This document shows positions 22,891 through 33,134 of a stretch of DNA of 64,000 nt, in pieces (the first letter of the stretch is position 1; every line of letters begins with the position of its first letter). A program made the position numbers and the translations under genes. This stretch comes from Clitopilus passeckerianus (Eukaryota; Basidiomycota; Agaricomycetes; Agaricales; Entolomataceae), in NCBI GenBank assembly GCA_944990035.1, contig CALYLX010000112.1, forward strand, positions 868,001 to 932,000, written 5' to 3'. The notes beneath the pieces are model-generated. The model searched no databases. It was not told where the DNA came from and saw only the letters and a list, made by a program, of their open reading frames with translations.

Positions 22891-25467
22891 TTAGGTATGA
22901 TTGCAATCTGATGAATGATGGTCTTTGGGGGGTGGACCATTTGACCCTACTGGCCGCCGCGAGCTATCTTCGTTCGAAAACAAATCCACCACCTCCCTGG
23001 ATCCAGATGATTGTTTGACCTTACGCCACAGCTTTCTGGCCTTCTTCAGCTCCTTCTGGAAGAGTAAACCCTCAGCACGGGATGGTTGACGCGGATTTCG
23101 GTATCCCTCGTCTAGTCGACGAAAATGTTGAACAAGCTGTCGAAGGGACACGTTCTGGAGCTCCGGTGGGAATGGCTCTATATGGGCCCAAAGGCGCACT
23201 AGAATCTGCCTGCACATGGAGTACTGCCCGACGGCGAAGAATGCGCTAGCAACTGCATCAATGGCACCAACGTCCGGTTGGACGCCGGATGCCACCATGA
23301 AGTCGAAGGCCCTCAAAGCTCTATCGGGATCGCCCTTGCGAGCATAACCAGAAATAAGGATGGTGAACATGGCAGCATTTGGCCGGCAACCAACGTGTTC
23401 AGCCGCCCTCAACGCGTCCCAGGCTCCGTCAAGGTCGTCAGAACGGGCTAGGCCCTCCATCAAGGCACTGAAATGGTATTCGTTGGGTCGCATTCCCCGG
23501 TTGAGGAGGACCTGCAAGATCTCTTTTGCCGTATCAGGATCGAAATTTGCCATGGCCTCATGTCGTATTCGCTGGGCAAATCCGACGGCGTCAGTGGTCT
23601 CCTTTGAAAGCGACAATCTCTTCAGGAATCCTTTGGAGCGCGCTGGGAGGTTCACACCGTCTGGAATTTGGAATCCGGCGGTCGGATCGAAAGGCTTGCC
23701 AACTTTCGGTATTAGGTGTTCGCGGTATTGCGGGTAGCTTTCAATGCGAGTAGGGCTATGCCTAGAAGCGGCCTTGTTCCAACCCTCGCCAAAGAGGAGG
23801 TACTTCTCGTGGCGTAGAAGGGCAGCCAATACAAATTGTATATGACGCACGGTCACTGGGAGGTCCTCGTGAGTGAATGTTCGTAATACGTCCATTATTT
23901 TGCCGGGGTGAGCGCGTTCGTTCTTGTAGAGATGTACAAGAAGGATTTGTAGAGTTCCAGTCGTCGGAGCAACGTCGTTGAGGCGCATGATCGTCAGTAG
24001 TCGCGGGAAGGCTCCACTCCCATGAATAGGCATCAGCCTTCGAAGTAACATGTTGAAAACTTTGACAGAAGGTCGTAAATCGGAAGGCGGTACCCATGGA
24101 AAGTCCAAAGCATCTTCAGAAGTGAAAAATGGCTTGAACAAATCCACGCTAGTGGTATCGGAGCACATCTTCGCGACGAGTTTTACGGCCGTATCACCTC
24201 TTCCGCCGGCAAACAAGAGGTTTACGAGGGCGCTCACAGTTGCGGTGGTGGGTTCGATGCCAGTTTCGAGCATGCCTCGGAATATATGAATTCCTTCCCC
24301 AAGTCTTTGGTGTGTGGCCATGAAGTTGAGAAATATGATATATGTGTCTGCGTTGGGTATGAGATTGCGGTGGGTGGCTGCTGGCACAATGTTTGCCTTT
24401 CCAGGGTGGTCGATGACGCTTTGGATGGTGGGTGTGGAAGTGATGCAGTCGATGTGAAAGGGGTCGAATAGGCCGAGTAACTCTACGGCTGCTGCGATGT
24501 CGTGGGTGTCGAGGCGTAGAAGGATGAGTCGATTGACAACGGAGGTGGCGGTTCGGGGAGTGAGAACAGGGAGAGCTCGTAGCGTGCGCACTTCTACACG
24601 AGGGTCGACGCCGAGGTCTCGGTAGTGAGTTGTAATGATAGCATCTGTAGACGGGTCGGGAGGGACATTTGTGGCTCTCATGACTCCGAGCACGCGCTTG
24701 GCCGAAGTCAAGTCCCGATTCTGGATATGACCAGAAAGGACGAGATGATATGTCCGTCTTGAGGGAGTGAGCGAATACTTGGTGTATTCGTCGATAACGC
24801 CTTTGAGGGCGGCATAATTTTTGGTCTCTACTAGGGCTCGGGCTCGCCAGTTCATTAACCGAAGCGTGGTCTGTCCGGTTTGCTGCAGGCCGAGTTGAAC
24901 CAAGGTCAAGATACCTCTCCAAAGACGCTTCCTGGAGAGGTGGAATGCAACCTCTTGATATACGTTTTGTGGAATTATGAGTCCGACGTTGTGAGCAAGG
25001 TGGAGAAAGTGAATAGCTCTGAGAGGTTCTGGAGAGGAGCCGATGGCCCGAGCAATCATGAGCGTTGCTTCGGGGTCGTGGGTGCTCCCTTGTATCAGAG
25101 GTATGTTCTTGAATGCCTCCAAAATCCTGCCGTAAGCTGGACTTGGAGTCAATGTATTCTGAAGGAGAATATAAAGTTCGTGAGGAAGATATTGGTTCGT
25201 GTCGGTTGTAGACGTAGGGGCGGATGTATTCGAGGAGTTTTGAACGTTCCTTGGGCTGGTGTCGCCTTGTACTTCTATTCCGGTGCTGGGCAAATGCAGA
25301 GCTACCGTTGCAGACGCTGCTTTCACCTGGGCGGCGCTGGCATTGCATCTCTGGTGACGAAGCGGTCGGCCAAAGGGCGTCAACGAAGAGCTTGTCTCGG
25401 CAAATCGGTTTAGAACGCAAAGCTGCTCGATATTGTGCCTTTGCGCGAAACCAACCCTCCTGAGCAT
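22891..25467 (-). CDS. Mitochondrial pentatricopeptide-repeat (PPR) protein
   Basis: Single-exon ORF, 858 residues. The Arg-rich, acid-poor N-terminus (MLRRVGFAQRHNIEQL...) looks like a mitochondrial targeting peptide. PPR-type helix pairs are spread through the protein, for example TYHLVLSGHIQNRDLTSAKRVLGVM, TYIIFLNFMATHQRLGEGIHIFRGM, NEYHFSALMEGLARSDDLDGAWDAL and NAAMFTILISGYARKGDPDRALRAFDFM, with the usual 35-residue period. Such proteins bind organellar RNA for stability, processing or translation; the target cannot be read here. The C-terminus is Lys/Arg-rich. The gene lies head-to-tail with the XRCC2-like gene, about 270 bp away. Confidence 0.88.
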   Translation of the reverse strand: MLRRVGFAQRHNIEQLCVLNRFAETSSSLTPFGRPLRHQRCNASAAQVKAASATVALHLPSTGIEVQGDTSPRNVQNSSNTSAPTSTTDTNQYLPHELYILLQNTLTPSPAYGRILEAFKNIPLIQGSTHDPEATLMIARAIGSSPEPLRAIHFLHLAHNVGLIIPQNVYQEVAFHLSRKRLWRGILTLVQLGLQQTGQTTLRLMNWRARALVETKNYAALKGVIDEYTKYSLTPSRRTYHLVLSGHIQNRDLTSAKRVLGVMRATNVPPDPSTDAIITTHYRDLGVDPRVEVRTLRALPVLTPRTATSVVNRLILLRLDTHDIAAAVELLGLFDPFHIDCITSTPTIQSVIDHPGKANIVPAATHRNLIPNADTYIIFLNFMATHQRLGEGIHIFRGMLETGIEPTTATVSALVNLLFAGGRGDTAVKLVAKMCSDTTSVDLFKPFFTSEDALDFPWVPPSDLRPSVKVFNMLLRRLMPIHGSGAFPRLLTIMRLNDVAPTTGTLQILLVHLYKNERAHPGKIMDVLRTFTHEDLPVTVRHIQFVLAALLRHEKYLLFGEGWNKAASRHSPTRIESYPQYREHLIPKVGKPFDPTAGFQIPDGVNLPARSKGFLKRLSLSKETTDAVGFAQRIRHEAMANFDPDTAKEILQVLLNRGMRPNEYHFSALMEGLARSDDLDGAWDALRAAEHVGCRPNAAMFTILISGYARKGDPDRALRAFDFMVASGVQPDVGAIDAVASAFFAVGQYSMCRQILVRLWAHIEPFPPELQNVSLRQLVQHFRRLDEGYRNPRQPSRAEGLLFQKELKKARKLWRKVKQSSGSREVVDLFSNEDSSRRPVGSNGPPPKDHHSSDCNHT

Positions 25468-25736
25468 GGACAGTCAGAGCGTTGTCCAGTTTGAAGTGTT
25501 TGCGCCCAGCGGCCTATATTCGGCTGAATTAGTCGGTGAGAACGAGAGTCCATAAGCAAATGGTGCATTACCGGTCCACAGGCTATTGTTGACACTTCTA
25601 CGACGACCAAGGGTTCTAAAACGACATGCACACTGTCGCTGTTGCTGTCGGCACTGTTCAGGGTAAACCCGATTCTTTCCAAAAAATGTTGATCACGTGC
25701 GATGCCAGTTGCGCCTGGACGCGTTCCAGCAGCAGT

Positions 25737-26766
25737 CTATTCTGCTAATACACTATCCTGTGTTACATGAACCTTGAGAACGCTCTCTTCTCCGCTTTCT
25801 ATTTTTCTTATAGCTGCAGTAAAACTATTCCTCGTTTCCCCCAATGATTCCAGTTCAGCATGGTCTGCGGAATCTGACCGTTCTTGGTCTGCTCCTCCCA
25901 GCGTGTCCTGACTGTCTACGTACCGCATCGTGATGTGATATGCCAAAGGCAATATCGGCTTTGAACTAGCACGAGTCGCGCTTTGGGTGGGTTGTGTAGA
26001 CTGTGTTTGGGCAGGAGGGCCGGATCCCTGGCGAGTGTTGGACTGCAGATTCCAACTGGTGACCACAGTTATATTCCCGTGTGTACGTCGGAAAGTGTCT
26101 AGACTTTGTTGGATATGATGAAATGTTGTCAACCCTTTGCGCAGCTGCTCTGCCTTGTAGCGATCCGGCCAATAATGAGCACTGACAGGGTCAATCGCAA
26201 CAAGGCCAATCTGTTCAGCCGCAAGGTTTGTTGCATGGTACTTTGGCAAGCCGGCAATCGTTGCTGCAAGCTGAGCGGAAGACGTTGGCCGGAATAAATG
26301 CAATCTTGGTAAAGCGCTCCGTGCGAAGGCGGCCAAATCTACAGGAGTGGAATCAAGGCGGGAAGCAAGGAGCTTCATGCTTATCTGAACCAGACGAGCA
26401 ACATCGAATCCGGAGTCCATGTCGAAGACTATGGCTGCTTTACCCCAGCCACCCGTCGGTATACCATGGTAGTGGGGGCCAGTTATAACATTAGAGAGGA
26501 TGTAGTACAGAAGATGCGTTTTTGCAGATGCTGGTGGCCCTTGTATCTCGAGCACATCCCCTGGTTTAAGCGATGACAAAAAGTGATCTAGGGTCGACTT
26601 GGGGTGAGGGAAAAGCACGGAGTCGGCGTGGACGTCAGTGAGCAGCTACAATAAGAGCTTACGTTCCAAATTTACCGATTAAAGATACAAATGGGCGTAC
26701 ATGTGCAAGGGTATCAGCATCAATCTCGGAGAGCATTTGAAAAGGATTGTTTGACGCGGTTGCCAT
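25737..26766 (-). CDS. XRCC2-like RecA/Rad51-family protein
   Basis: Two exons, 26701..26766 and 25737..26645 (intron GTACGC...TTGTAG), giving 324 residues. Seen: N-terminal FQMLSEIDADTLAHLL, a P-loop region LEIQGPPASAKTHLLYYIL, a Walker B-like AIVFDMDSGFDVARLV, LHLFRPTSSAQL, and a later strand with IGLVAIDPVSAHYW followed by NITVVTSWNL, in Rad51-paralogue order. XRCC2 works in a paralogue complex that helps Rad51 in homologous recombination. The P-loop is non-canonical (GPPASAKT, Ala where the second Gly should be), which fits XRCC2, whose ATP binding is considered dispensable. Could also be another divergent Rad51 paralogue. It shares a 141-bp divergent promoter with the coiled-coil gene. 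Confidence 0.8.
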
Positions 26767-26907
26767 TGTTATGGCTATGCTCAAATCCTGAATGTCCCTC
26801 TCAGCCACGGTCATCGCTTTCCCCGTCCCCCACGTTTCAAACCATTACGATCACGTTCTTAAGCTCGGTCCCAGTCCACTCTCCTTTCTTTCCCTTCAAT
26901 TTCCATC
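26767..26907. promoter_or_regulatory. Short divergent promoter, XRCC2-like / coiled-coil gene
   Basis: 141 bp between two start codons on opposite strands; pyrimidine-rich on the plus side. No TATA box seen. Confidence 0.5.
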
Positions 26908-29355
26908 ATGGCCACAACAGCCGGAACCGCGCGTGCTTCCACGCCAACCTCAAGGCAGCGGTTGGCTTCGGCCTCGCCCACCTCACCTCCCTCAATAGCA
27001 AGGGGTGCAACTGCTAGATCAGCAGTATCTCGCACGCCATCCTCTCTGAGCTCATCTGCTGCCAGCCGTCGCGCCTCCGTTAAACTTACACCAGGTGCAA
27101 GCCCTATGGAGACACGTGAAGCACTCACTGCTTCCCTCAAGCACGAGACCGAGCAGAAGGAGCAGGTGCGTGCACCCTTAGATCCCGATGCACGCTTCAT
27201 TCCGTATATTAATCTAATATCTCCCCCAGCTTCTTGTGCAAATCCAAAACAAAGAACAAACAATCACTAGCCTCACTGAGGAGAATGGCAATTTGACCTC
27301 AGCGTTGTCCGCTGCAGAGAATCGAGTCAACGAGCTATACGCTGAACAGGCGCGATCTGAGACGGATTTGGCCCAGAGGATTGAGGTAGCAGAGAAATTA
27401 CGCGCTCAAGTGCGTGAACTGGAGAAGGAGAAGCGGGATATCCAACGCCGATATAATGAGCAGGTCAGTGCGACGCTGTAGCAAGGAATCATCACCACTC
27501 AAGACGCTCTCTATAGACTGCCACGTTCGAAGCAGAGCGTCAAGCTTTCTATGATAATGAGCAGCATCTCAAGTCACGCATCCAATCCCTCACCCAGCAA
27601 CTCAAACAACGAGAAGAAACCGCGCCGGTTGTCGAGGAGACGACATTAACGGCCGAGGATGAGGACCCCGAACTTGAACAGGAAGTTCGGGAAGATAATC
27701 TCGAGAAGCAACTCAAAACTCCCGTCCGACAACATTTCCATGATCCAGATGATGAGCCCGCAGAAATGACTGCTCTCAAGCTAGAACTCTCGACGCTTTC
27801 AACGTCGTATTACTCCATGCAAACTACCCTTGGCCTTCTGCAGACTCAGCTAGTTGATCTCAAGCGGGTCAACAGGGAGGTACAGGAGGAGAACGAAAGC
27901 TACATGATCCTACTCCAGGAGAAGACTCTCAGTGGCCAGTTCAACCTCATGCGCCAAGTCGCGCAACCTGCTTCCTATGAAGATGAGGACGAGGATGAAG
28001 ATGATCTTGAAAACATAGATTCAAGGAGCATGCATAGTAGTGCTAGGAGCACCCTTGATCCTGTGGACGAACTTGCCGAAGAGTCTTTCGAGGACCAGAT
28101 GGCCATGTCCCGCCATTCTAGCCGACCAGGCAGGAGACGAGCGGCCTCCAGCACCTCCAGTGCGCCTAGAGGAGAAACTTTGGCGGACTTGCCAATTTCG
28201 GGCCCTGGCCTTGACCTCGCCGCCGAGCTTGGCCGCGCGGAGAACAAGGATATGGTCGGTTTCGATAACTTCGAGGACCGTAACCCCGCCCCCAGTGGCA
28301 AGAACAAACGTTCGAGAAAGGCCTCAGATACACGAAAGGTTTCATCCAATGAAAACAGGCCATTGGAAACCAGCGACTCTGTCAACTTCAACGACCTCGA
28401 CGCCCTTAGAAACGAGGTCAAATCCCTCAAGGATGCCAACAAAGCACTCTCATTATATGCGTCAAAGATCATCGACCGTATCATCTCCCAGGAGGGCTTC
28501 GAGCACGTCCTGGCTGTTGACTATGAGAAGCAGCCATCACCCACAGTTTCCAAGCCTACTGGAAAATCACCGGCTACCAACAACCAAGGCACTATTAGAG
28601 CAAGGCCACAATCTGTTATTGTGGAACGCACGGCTTCTGCCCCTGTACCAGAACCTAGGAAGGCCATGTCCCCTCCCATGCCCGCACCATCCCTCTCTCA
28701 GCCCACCTCGAAGGCCAACAGGCGCTCAATGTCCTTCGATTGGAGAGGATTCTCAATTTTCAGTCCTACAACTGAGAAGAAGCCTGACCCTAATCTCCGC
28801 CCATTGACTCTTCAGCCAGGTGCAAGCCCCGTGACCGGCGCTGCCAGGAAGTTGGACACTCAAGAGGATGAGGATGATAAAAAGGAACGGGAACGATTGA
28901 ATGCGACCATGAAACTCATGGGCATAGACCCAACCCAGCAGCAAGCCCACTCCCCTTCTATTCCTCCTGCGACCCCAACAGCTGTTCAAAGAACTCCCTC
29001 GACAGAAGGGGCACCTTCAGGTGCTCAGAATAGACGCTTCTCGTTCTGGGGCTTCAAAAATACCAGCTCGGACGCCGCATCCGTAAACTCCAAATCATCA
29101 GCCGAAGGCCAACCCACTGGGCTTGGTATCACCCCCGGTCTTACCCAGGAGGCCCTGGAGCAGGCGGAAGCACAAAACACCCTAGCCGCACTGGATGCTC
29201 ATGAGCGAAACTTGAGTGCGGAGCTTGCACGAGGCGGAAGCAGCGGATTCACTGAGATCTCCCCCCGGATGACGGGAAGGCGAAGCCGAAGGAGTGCAGG
29301 AGGTAGCAGTGGCAGCACCGTTTGGAGCGCAGGTATGAGCGCGGAGAATGACTGA
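26908..29355 (+). CDS. Coiled-coil cytoskeletal-type protein, conserved in fungi
   Basis: Exons 26908..27165, 27230..27463, 27517..29355, giving 776 residues. A Ser/Thr/Arg-rich N-terminus is followed by long heptad-rich helices (about 85-300: VQIQNKEQTITSLTEENGNL, ELEKEKRDIQRRYNEQ, LKLELSTLSTSYYSMQTTL). The segment EENESYMILLQEKTLSGQF looks like a conserved family block. A second short coiled coil (LDALRNEVKSLKDANKALSLY) and a long disordered Ser/Pro C-terminus follow, including NRRSMSFDWRGFSIF. Possibly a septum, cell-end or vesicle-associated scaffold; no catalytic motif is present and I do not name it. Confidence 0.8.
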
Positions 29356-29592
29356 TAAAGATGTTTTGTACGATTAGAAGTCTAAAGGAAGGAAGCCAAC
29401 ACGATACCAATACCCTGCTGTGAAATGTTTGTTTTTCTCTTCGTCTTTTTCCCTATTTACTTCCACAAGTTCCCGTCTCTGTATACCCACACTGTCACAT
29501 GTATTCTCCGTAATATTCAATCCCATGTAATCATCCGGAACTGTAATCCATCATTCACGCACTTGTTCTCTGCTTTGTCGATCTCCGTAAAA

Positions 29593-30162
29593 ATGGTGGG
29601 CTCTATCATAAGGCAAATTGAATATAGTTTGACCCTTGTCAGGCCGATAATGCTCCTCCGAAACCAGATGTCAACTCATTGTCTGGCGAAACTCTGGACT
29701 TCGCAAACAAGATGTTCGATGCTGCTAGAAACGGTAACTCGGAGTTGGTCCTGGCAGCAGTGGATGCGGGGCTTCCTGCCAATCTCACAAATGCAAAAGG
29801 TAGCAGTCGGGCGGAGGCGTGCATGCTCAACTTTACTGACAAAACATTTAGGCAACACGCTGCTAATGCTTGCAGCCTACGCTGGCCACAAGGATCTCTC
29901 GGAAGCACTGTTAAAACGAGGGGCAGATCCCAACCGGTTGAACGACCTCGGACAATCGATAATCGCAGGTGCAGTATTCAAGGGCTACGACGAACTGGTC
30001 AGACTGTTAGCAGCCAACGGGGCTGATCCTCGATCGGGTACACCAAGCGCGGTACAAACGGCACATATGTTTCACAAAAAAGAACTATTCGAGGTCTTGG
30101 GGACCAAGGAAGGGGATGCTGAGGTGGAGGTCCCTAAACCCCCGGCTATACCAATGCATTAA
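29593..30162 (+). CDS. Small ankyrin-repeat protein
   Basis: Exons 29593..29595 (the ATG alone), 29643..29799, 29852..30162, giving 156 residues. Reading: M|ADNAPPKPDVNSLSGETL, then ankyrin helices FDAARNGNSELVLAAVDAGLPANLTNAKGNTLLMLAAYAG, HKDLSEALLKRGADPNRLNDLGQS and GYDELVRLLAANGADPRSG. About three repeats cover the whole protein, as in the small stand-alone ankyrin proteins of yeasts. Function unknown, presumably protein binding. The start codon is separated from the rest by an intron that begins right after ATG (see findings). Its stop is 64 bp from the convergent SLX9 stop. Confidence 0.85.
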   Translation: MVGSIIRQIEYSLTLVRPIMLLRNQMSTHCLAKLWTSQTRCSMLLETVTRSWSWQQWMRGFLPISQMQKVAVGRRRACSTLLTKHLGNTLLMLAAYAGHKDLSEALLKRGADPNRLNDLGQSIIAGAVFKGYDELVRLLAANGADPRSGTPSAVQTAHMFHKKELFEVLGTKEGDAEVEVPKPPAIPMH

Positions 30163-30226
30163 TTGCAGAGTACATATTGTCCGAGGTCAAATCTAAAATA
30201 ACGACATTCATCGAAATGAATTAGGG

Positions 30227-31025
30227 TCATTGGGATGGTGGCTGGTGCTTGATGAGTGTGTTTTTAGCATGTGCTCGGATTGCTTGGAACGGATTGGCGG
30301 AAAAATGAGGATTGGAAAGAATCAAGGTTTGCCTGGCTTGCTCGAGTTGACTGGCGAGAGATTGGGCATCAACACTACGGGATGAGAATATATAGACTTA
30401 CAGAGCCCGCTTCCTCTGGGCCGCAGAAAGTGTAGATTTTCTTCCTTCACCGATCATCCCAGGCTTCAGGGAAGACGTTGTCTGTTGTCCTGTCGAACCA
30501 TTGGTACCATCGTTGGAAACTTCGTTATCCTCCAGAGCAATGATTGCCTGCTGAATTTCGTTCAACTCTCCTCCCACTAATTTCTCCTTGGCTTTACGCT
30601 TTTCCCGCCGAGTATGAGATTTTGAACCTTGAGAAGAAGCGCCGATTTCAAGCTCTATAGAGTATGCGTCAGGTTTTACTACAGCCAAAAAATGTAATGA
30701 ATACGCACTTTGTAGGAAGGCCGCTCTTTTGAGTTGATGCTTCTCCTTCTTCTTGAGGATAGGGCGAGCTTCCTCTGTTGTTGCCGAGTCCTCTACTGTT
30801 TTTGCCGCCTAGTCATGGGTCAAATGATAGGTATGTGTGAGGAAGGAGTTCTTTTACCACAGGAACCTCGTTTGCATGGATTGAATCGGCAATTTCTAAT
30901 GCCTGATCCACCTCGGACCTCCCAATTCTTGCGGAGGATTGGTGGATCCTTGCTCTCTTGCTACGCTCTTTGGGCTACTGCTAATAAGCACGTAGGTGTG
31001 AAACGATGGAGCTTGGTCGCACCAT
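30227..31025 (-). CDS. SLX9: Ribosome biogenesis protein SLX9
   Basis: Exons, minus strand: 31023..31025 (ATG only), 30858..30974, 30709..30808, 30402..30654, 30227..30350, giving 198 residues. Reads MPKERSKRARIHQSS..., then KKKEKHQLKRAAFLQKLE, SKSHTRREKRKAKEKLVGGELNE, PGMIGEGRKSTLSAAQRKRALQLEQ and the C-terminal NPHFSANPFQAIRAHAKNTL, the signature end of Slx9. Slx9 helps 40S maturation and export (ITS1 processing, pre-40S binding). The ATG inside the fourth exon region (30688) is intronic and is not the start. Every junction is in phase. Confidence 0.9.
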
Positions 31026-31181
31026 GTCTTTGGCGTATTCTTAATATGAAGGTAGCTTCCAAGCTCAGGTAAACAAAACCAATGCAAGAGTTAGCCGACT
31101 GTATACACTTTCTATTACAACATCCCGCAAAGCTAGAAAACAAGAAAGCAGGTCTAAATCACTAATAAATGCTAAAGGGTA

Positions 31182-32817
31182 TCATGCACTAGAGTCCAAG
31201 GGTATGATCATGCTGACTGGCCGGGATTTTCTCCGTTGCTGGGCAGCTTCGTTCCAGAACTCATCCTTCTTCCGCACCTCGTTCTCGCTCAATGCCACCA
31301 TGATTGGGCTGATGACAACTAGAGCAGCTCCAAAAAACACTGAAAATTTTGTTGGCCTTCCACGAACGACGTCGCCGAGAATGGCCAGAGGAACAGAGAG
31401 GGTTCCTCCTACTGTTGCGACAAGTGGCGTGGTTTTCAATAATGCTATGGCGTAAAGGTAGTTGCTGATTACGGTCAACAGATTCTGAATTAGTATCAGC
31501 CTCGAGCTCGAATTCAGAACCAAGGGAATTATTACTAACGTTGAGGAGAATATTGAAAATCACTTTGCGCCCCGTTGGTATAGCAAAGGGCTCAATCCCA
31601 AGATAATGGAGGGCAACGCCAGGAATCCAGTATAGGGCAATATCATAGAGGCCGACAAATCCGAAGAATAGTTGCATGTCGATACGGGATTCTGACCCAA
31701 CTCTGAGCTTCATATAAATGACGTACAGCGCATAGAAGGCAGACGACAGCAGAGCAAAGAAGTCCCCTAACAGTGCTAACGATTGGGAGGGGCTGGAGCT
31801 ATCCGTTGAAGGAGAAAGATTGGATGAATCGGAAAAGGATACTATTGAGATCCCTGCAAGGCTTGACAGGGTCTCAAATGAGCTGCGAGACGGACTGACG
31901 GTAGCAAATGCTTTACCTGATCAGAACAGCTGCTACTTTATACTTCGTGAGTTTCTCAATAGCAGCCAGCCGAGTCGCCACCATTGTAAAGATGCCTATC
32001 TCCGACAAAGCATCGTCAGATCTAGCGGATAGCCCTGAAGAAGGCTACAAACCGGTTGTGTTGGAGAGAACAGTAGCACTCCCCACGCTTGTGTATTTCA
32101 ACGCAGTGCTGACTAGCCATACGGTCGAGAACCAGAAGAAACATAGCAAAAATGCTAATTTTGCTGTTTCTTTGACAGTGAGAGGTTTCTCAGAGTCATC
32201 AAGAACCTATTGGTTTCACAGGAAATAAGTGGCGAGCATAGAGGTAAGGCAGAGTCATTTCCTACCTCATCTTCGGCGTCAAGCTCTTCCGAAGGGCCAA
32301 GCAGAGGTTGGTTGTCTGAAACCAAATGTTGTGAGAAATCTAGCCGGGTGGAAATTGCATAACGAGCTCACCGCTTAGACGACTCAGTCGGTGGGGATCT
32401 TCATTGGCCAGTTTCTCTGGCTGTTGCTTTGACAGCCTCCACAAGGAAGGAACCAAGTAAACGATATAGGAACTTGTGGATAGATATGTCAAGCTAGATC
32501 GGAGGTGCGTCAAGATTAACCAGTGACAAGAATCTATGTGAAAGCGTACAGAAATGGTTTATCGTAGCCTGCCTCGATGACAATCTGGACAGTGCATAGG
32601 TTAAGGATACGGGATTGAACGTTGAAGGCTGGTGGCATACCTGAACAGCAAACATAGATATCGTCCACATAAAGACCACCGCCAGCAAAAGGAGCAGTCC
32701 GATAGCGAAGTCCTTGCTAGCAGGCTGCGCTGCTTCAATAATTTGAGACGCCCTGTGGGAAGCCATGCTTCCCGTGCGAGAGTGGCCCGCCCTGGGGCGA
32801 GGCAGAGGGTCCTCCAT
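31182..32817 (-). CDS. SLC35F-like membrane transporter, tandem copy A
   Basis: Multi-exon gene (exact exons not all fixed). The start MEDPLPRPRAGHSRTGS is followed by the first membrane helix FAIGLLLLLAVVFMWTISMF. Then come GYDKPFL, the helix block TYLSTSSYIVYLVPSLW, a loop with LLGPSEELDAEDE, SEKPLTVKETAKLAFLLCFFWFSTVWL and YTSVGSATVLSNTT. The C-terminal half has LFFGFVGLYDIALYWIPGVALHYLGIEPF, YLYAIALLKTTPLVATVGGTLSVPLAILGD and FFGAALVVISPIMVALSENEVR. This is the DMT-superfamily layout of SLC35F5 and yeast YML018C (about 10 helices, vacuolar or endomembrane). The substrate is not known. The C-terminal tail is basic. It is paralogous to the gene directly upstream. Confidence 0.8.
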
Positions 32818-33134
32818 AGAACGTGAAGGGGAGAAAGAAGGATGGAAGCGCGCCAGAGGCCCTTCAAGTCGTGGACATTAATATTAAACCTGTTATAGTT
32901 GGTTACGCTCAAGGCTCACCGGCCCTGGGTGCGGTCAACGTATCAGATCAGCCGTCATGACTGTTCTGAATGGTTGGGAAGAAGTACCATCGACACGGAG
33001 TGCTTGTGGTGATGGCGCTGGTCAGAGTTGCCGGAAATCTAGCAGAAAGCTATGAAGGAATAATCTGGTACTGTACAACACAAAAAAACCGCTCTATGTA
33101 TCAACTATGTTCTCCTTCAGACACGTAGAATAGA
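32818..33134. other. Spacer between tandem transporter genes
   Basis: 317 bp between the start of copy A and the stop of copy B. No ORF or repeat with support; it should contain the promoter of copy A. Confidence 0.5.

Noticed and set aside
24194..25420. 408-codon minus ORF inside the PPR gene
   Set aside because: Out-of-frame shadow of the PPR reading; very rich in His/Arg/Ser/Pro and without PPR periodicity.
25410..25682. Minus-strand ORF upstream of the PPR gene (MERIGFTLNSADSN...)
   Set aside because: It overlaps the PPR start in another frame and matches nothing I know. Splicing options exist but give no recognisable protein, so it is treated as promoter or 5' UTR.
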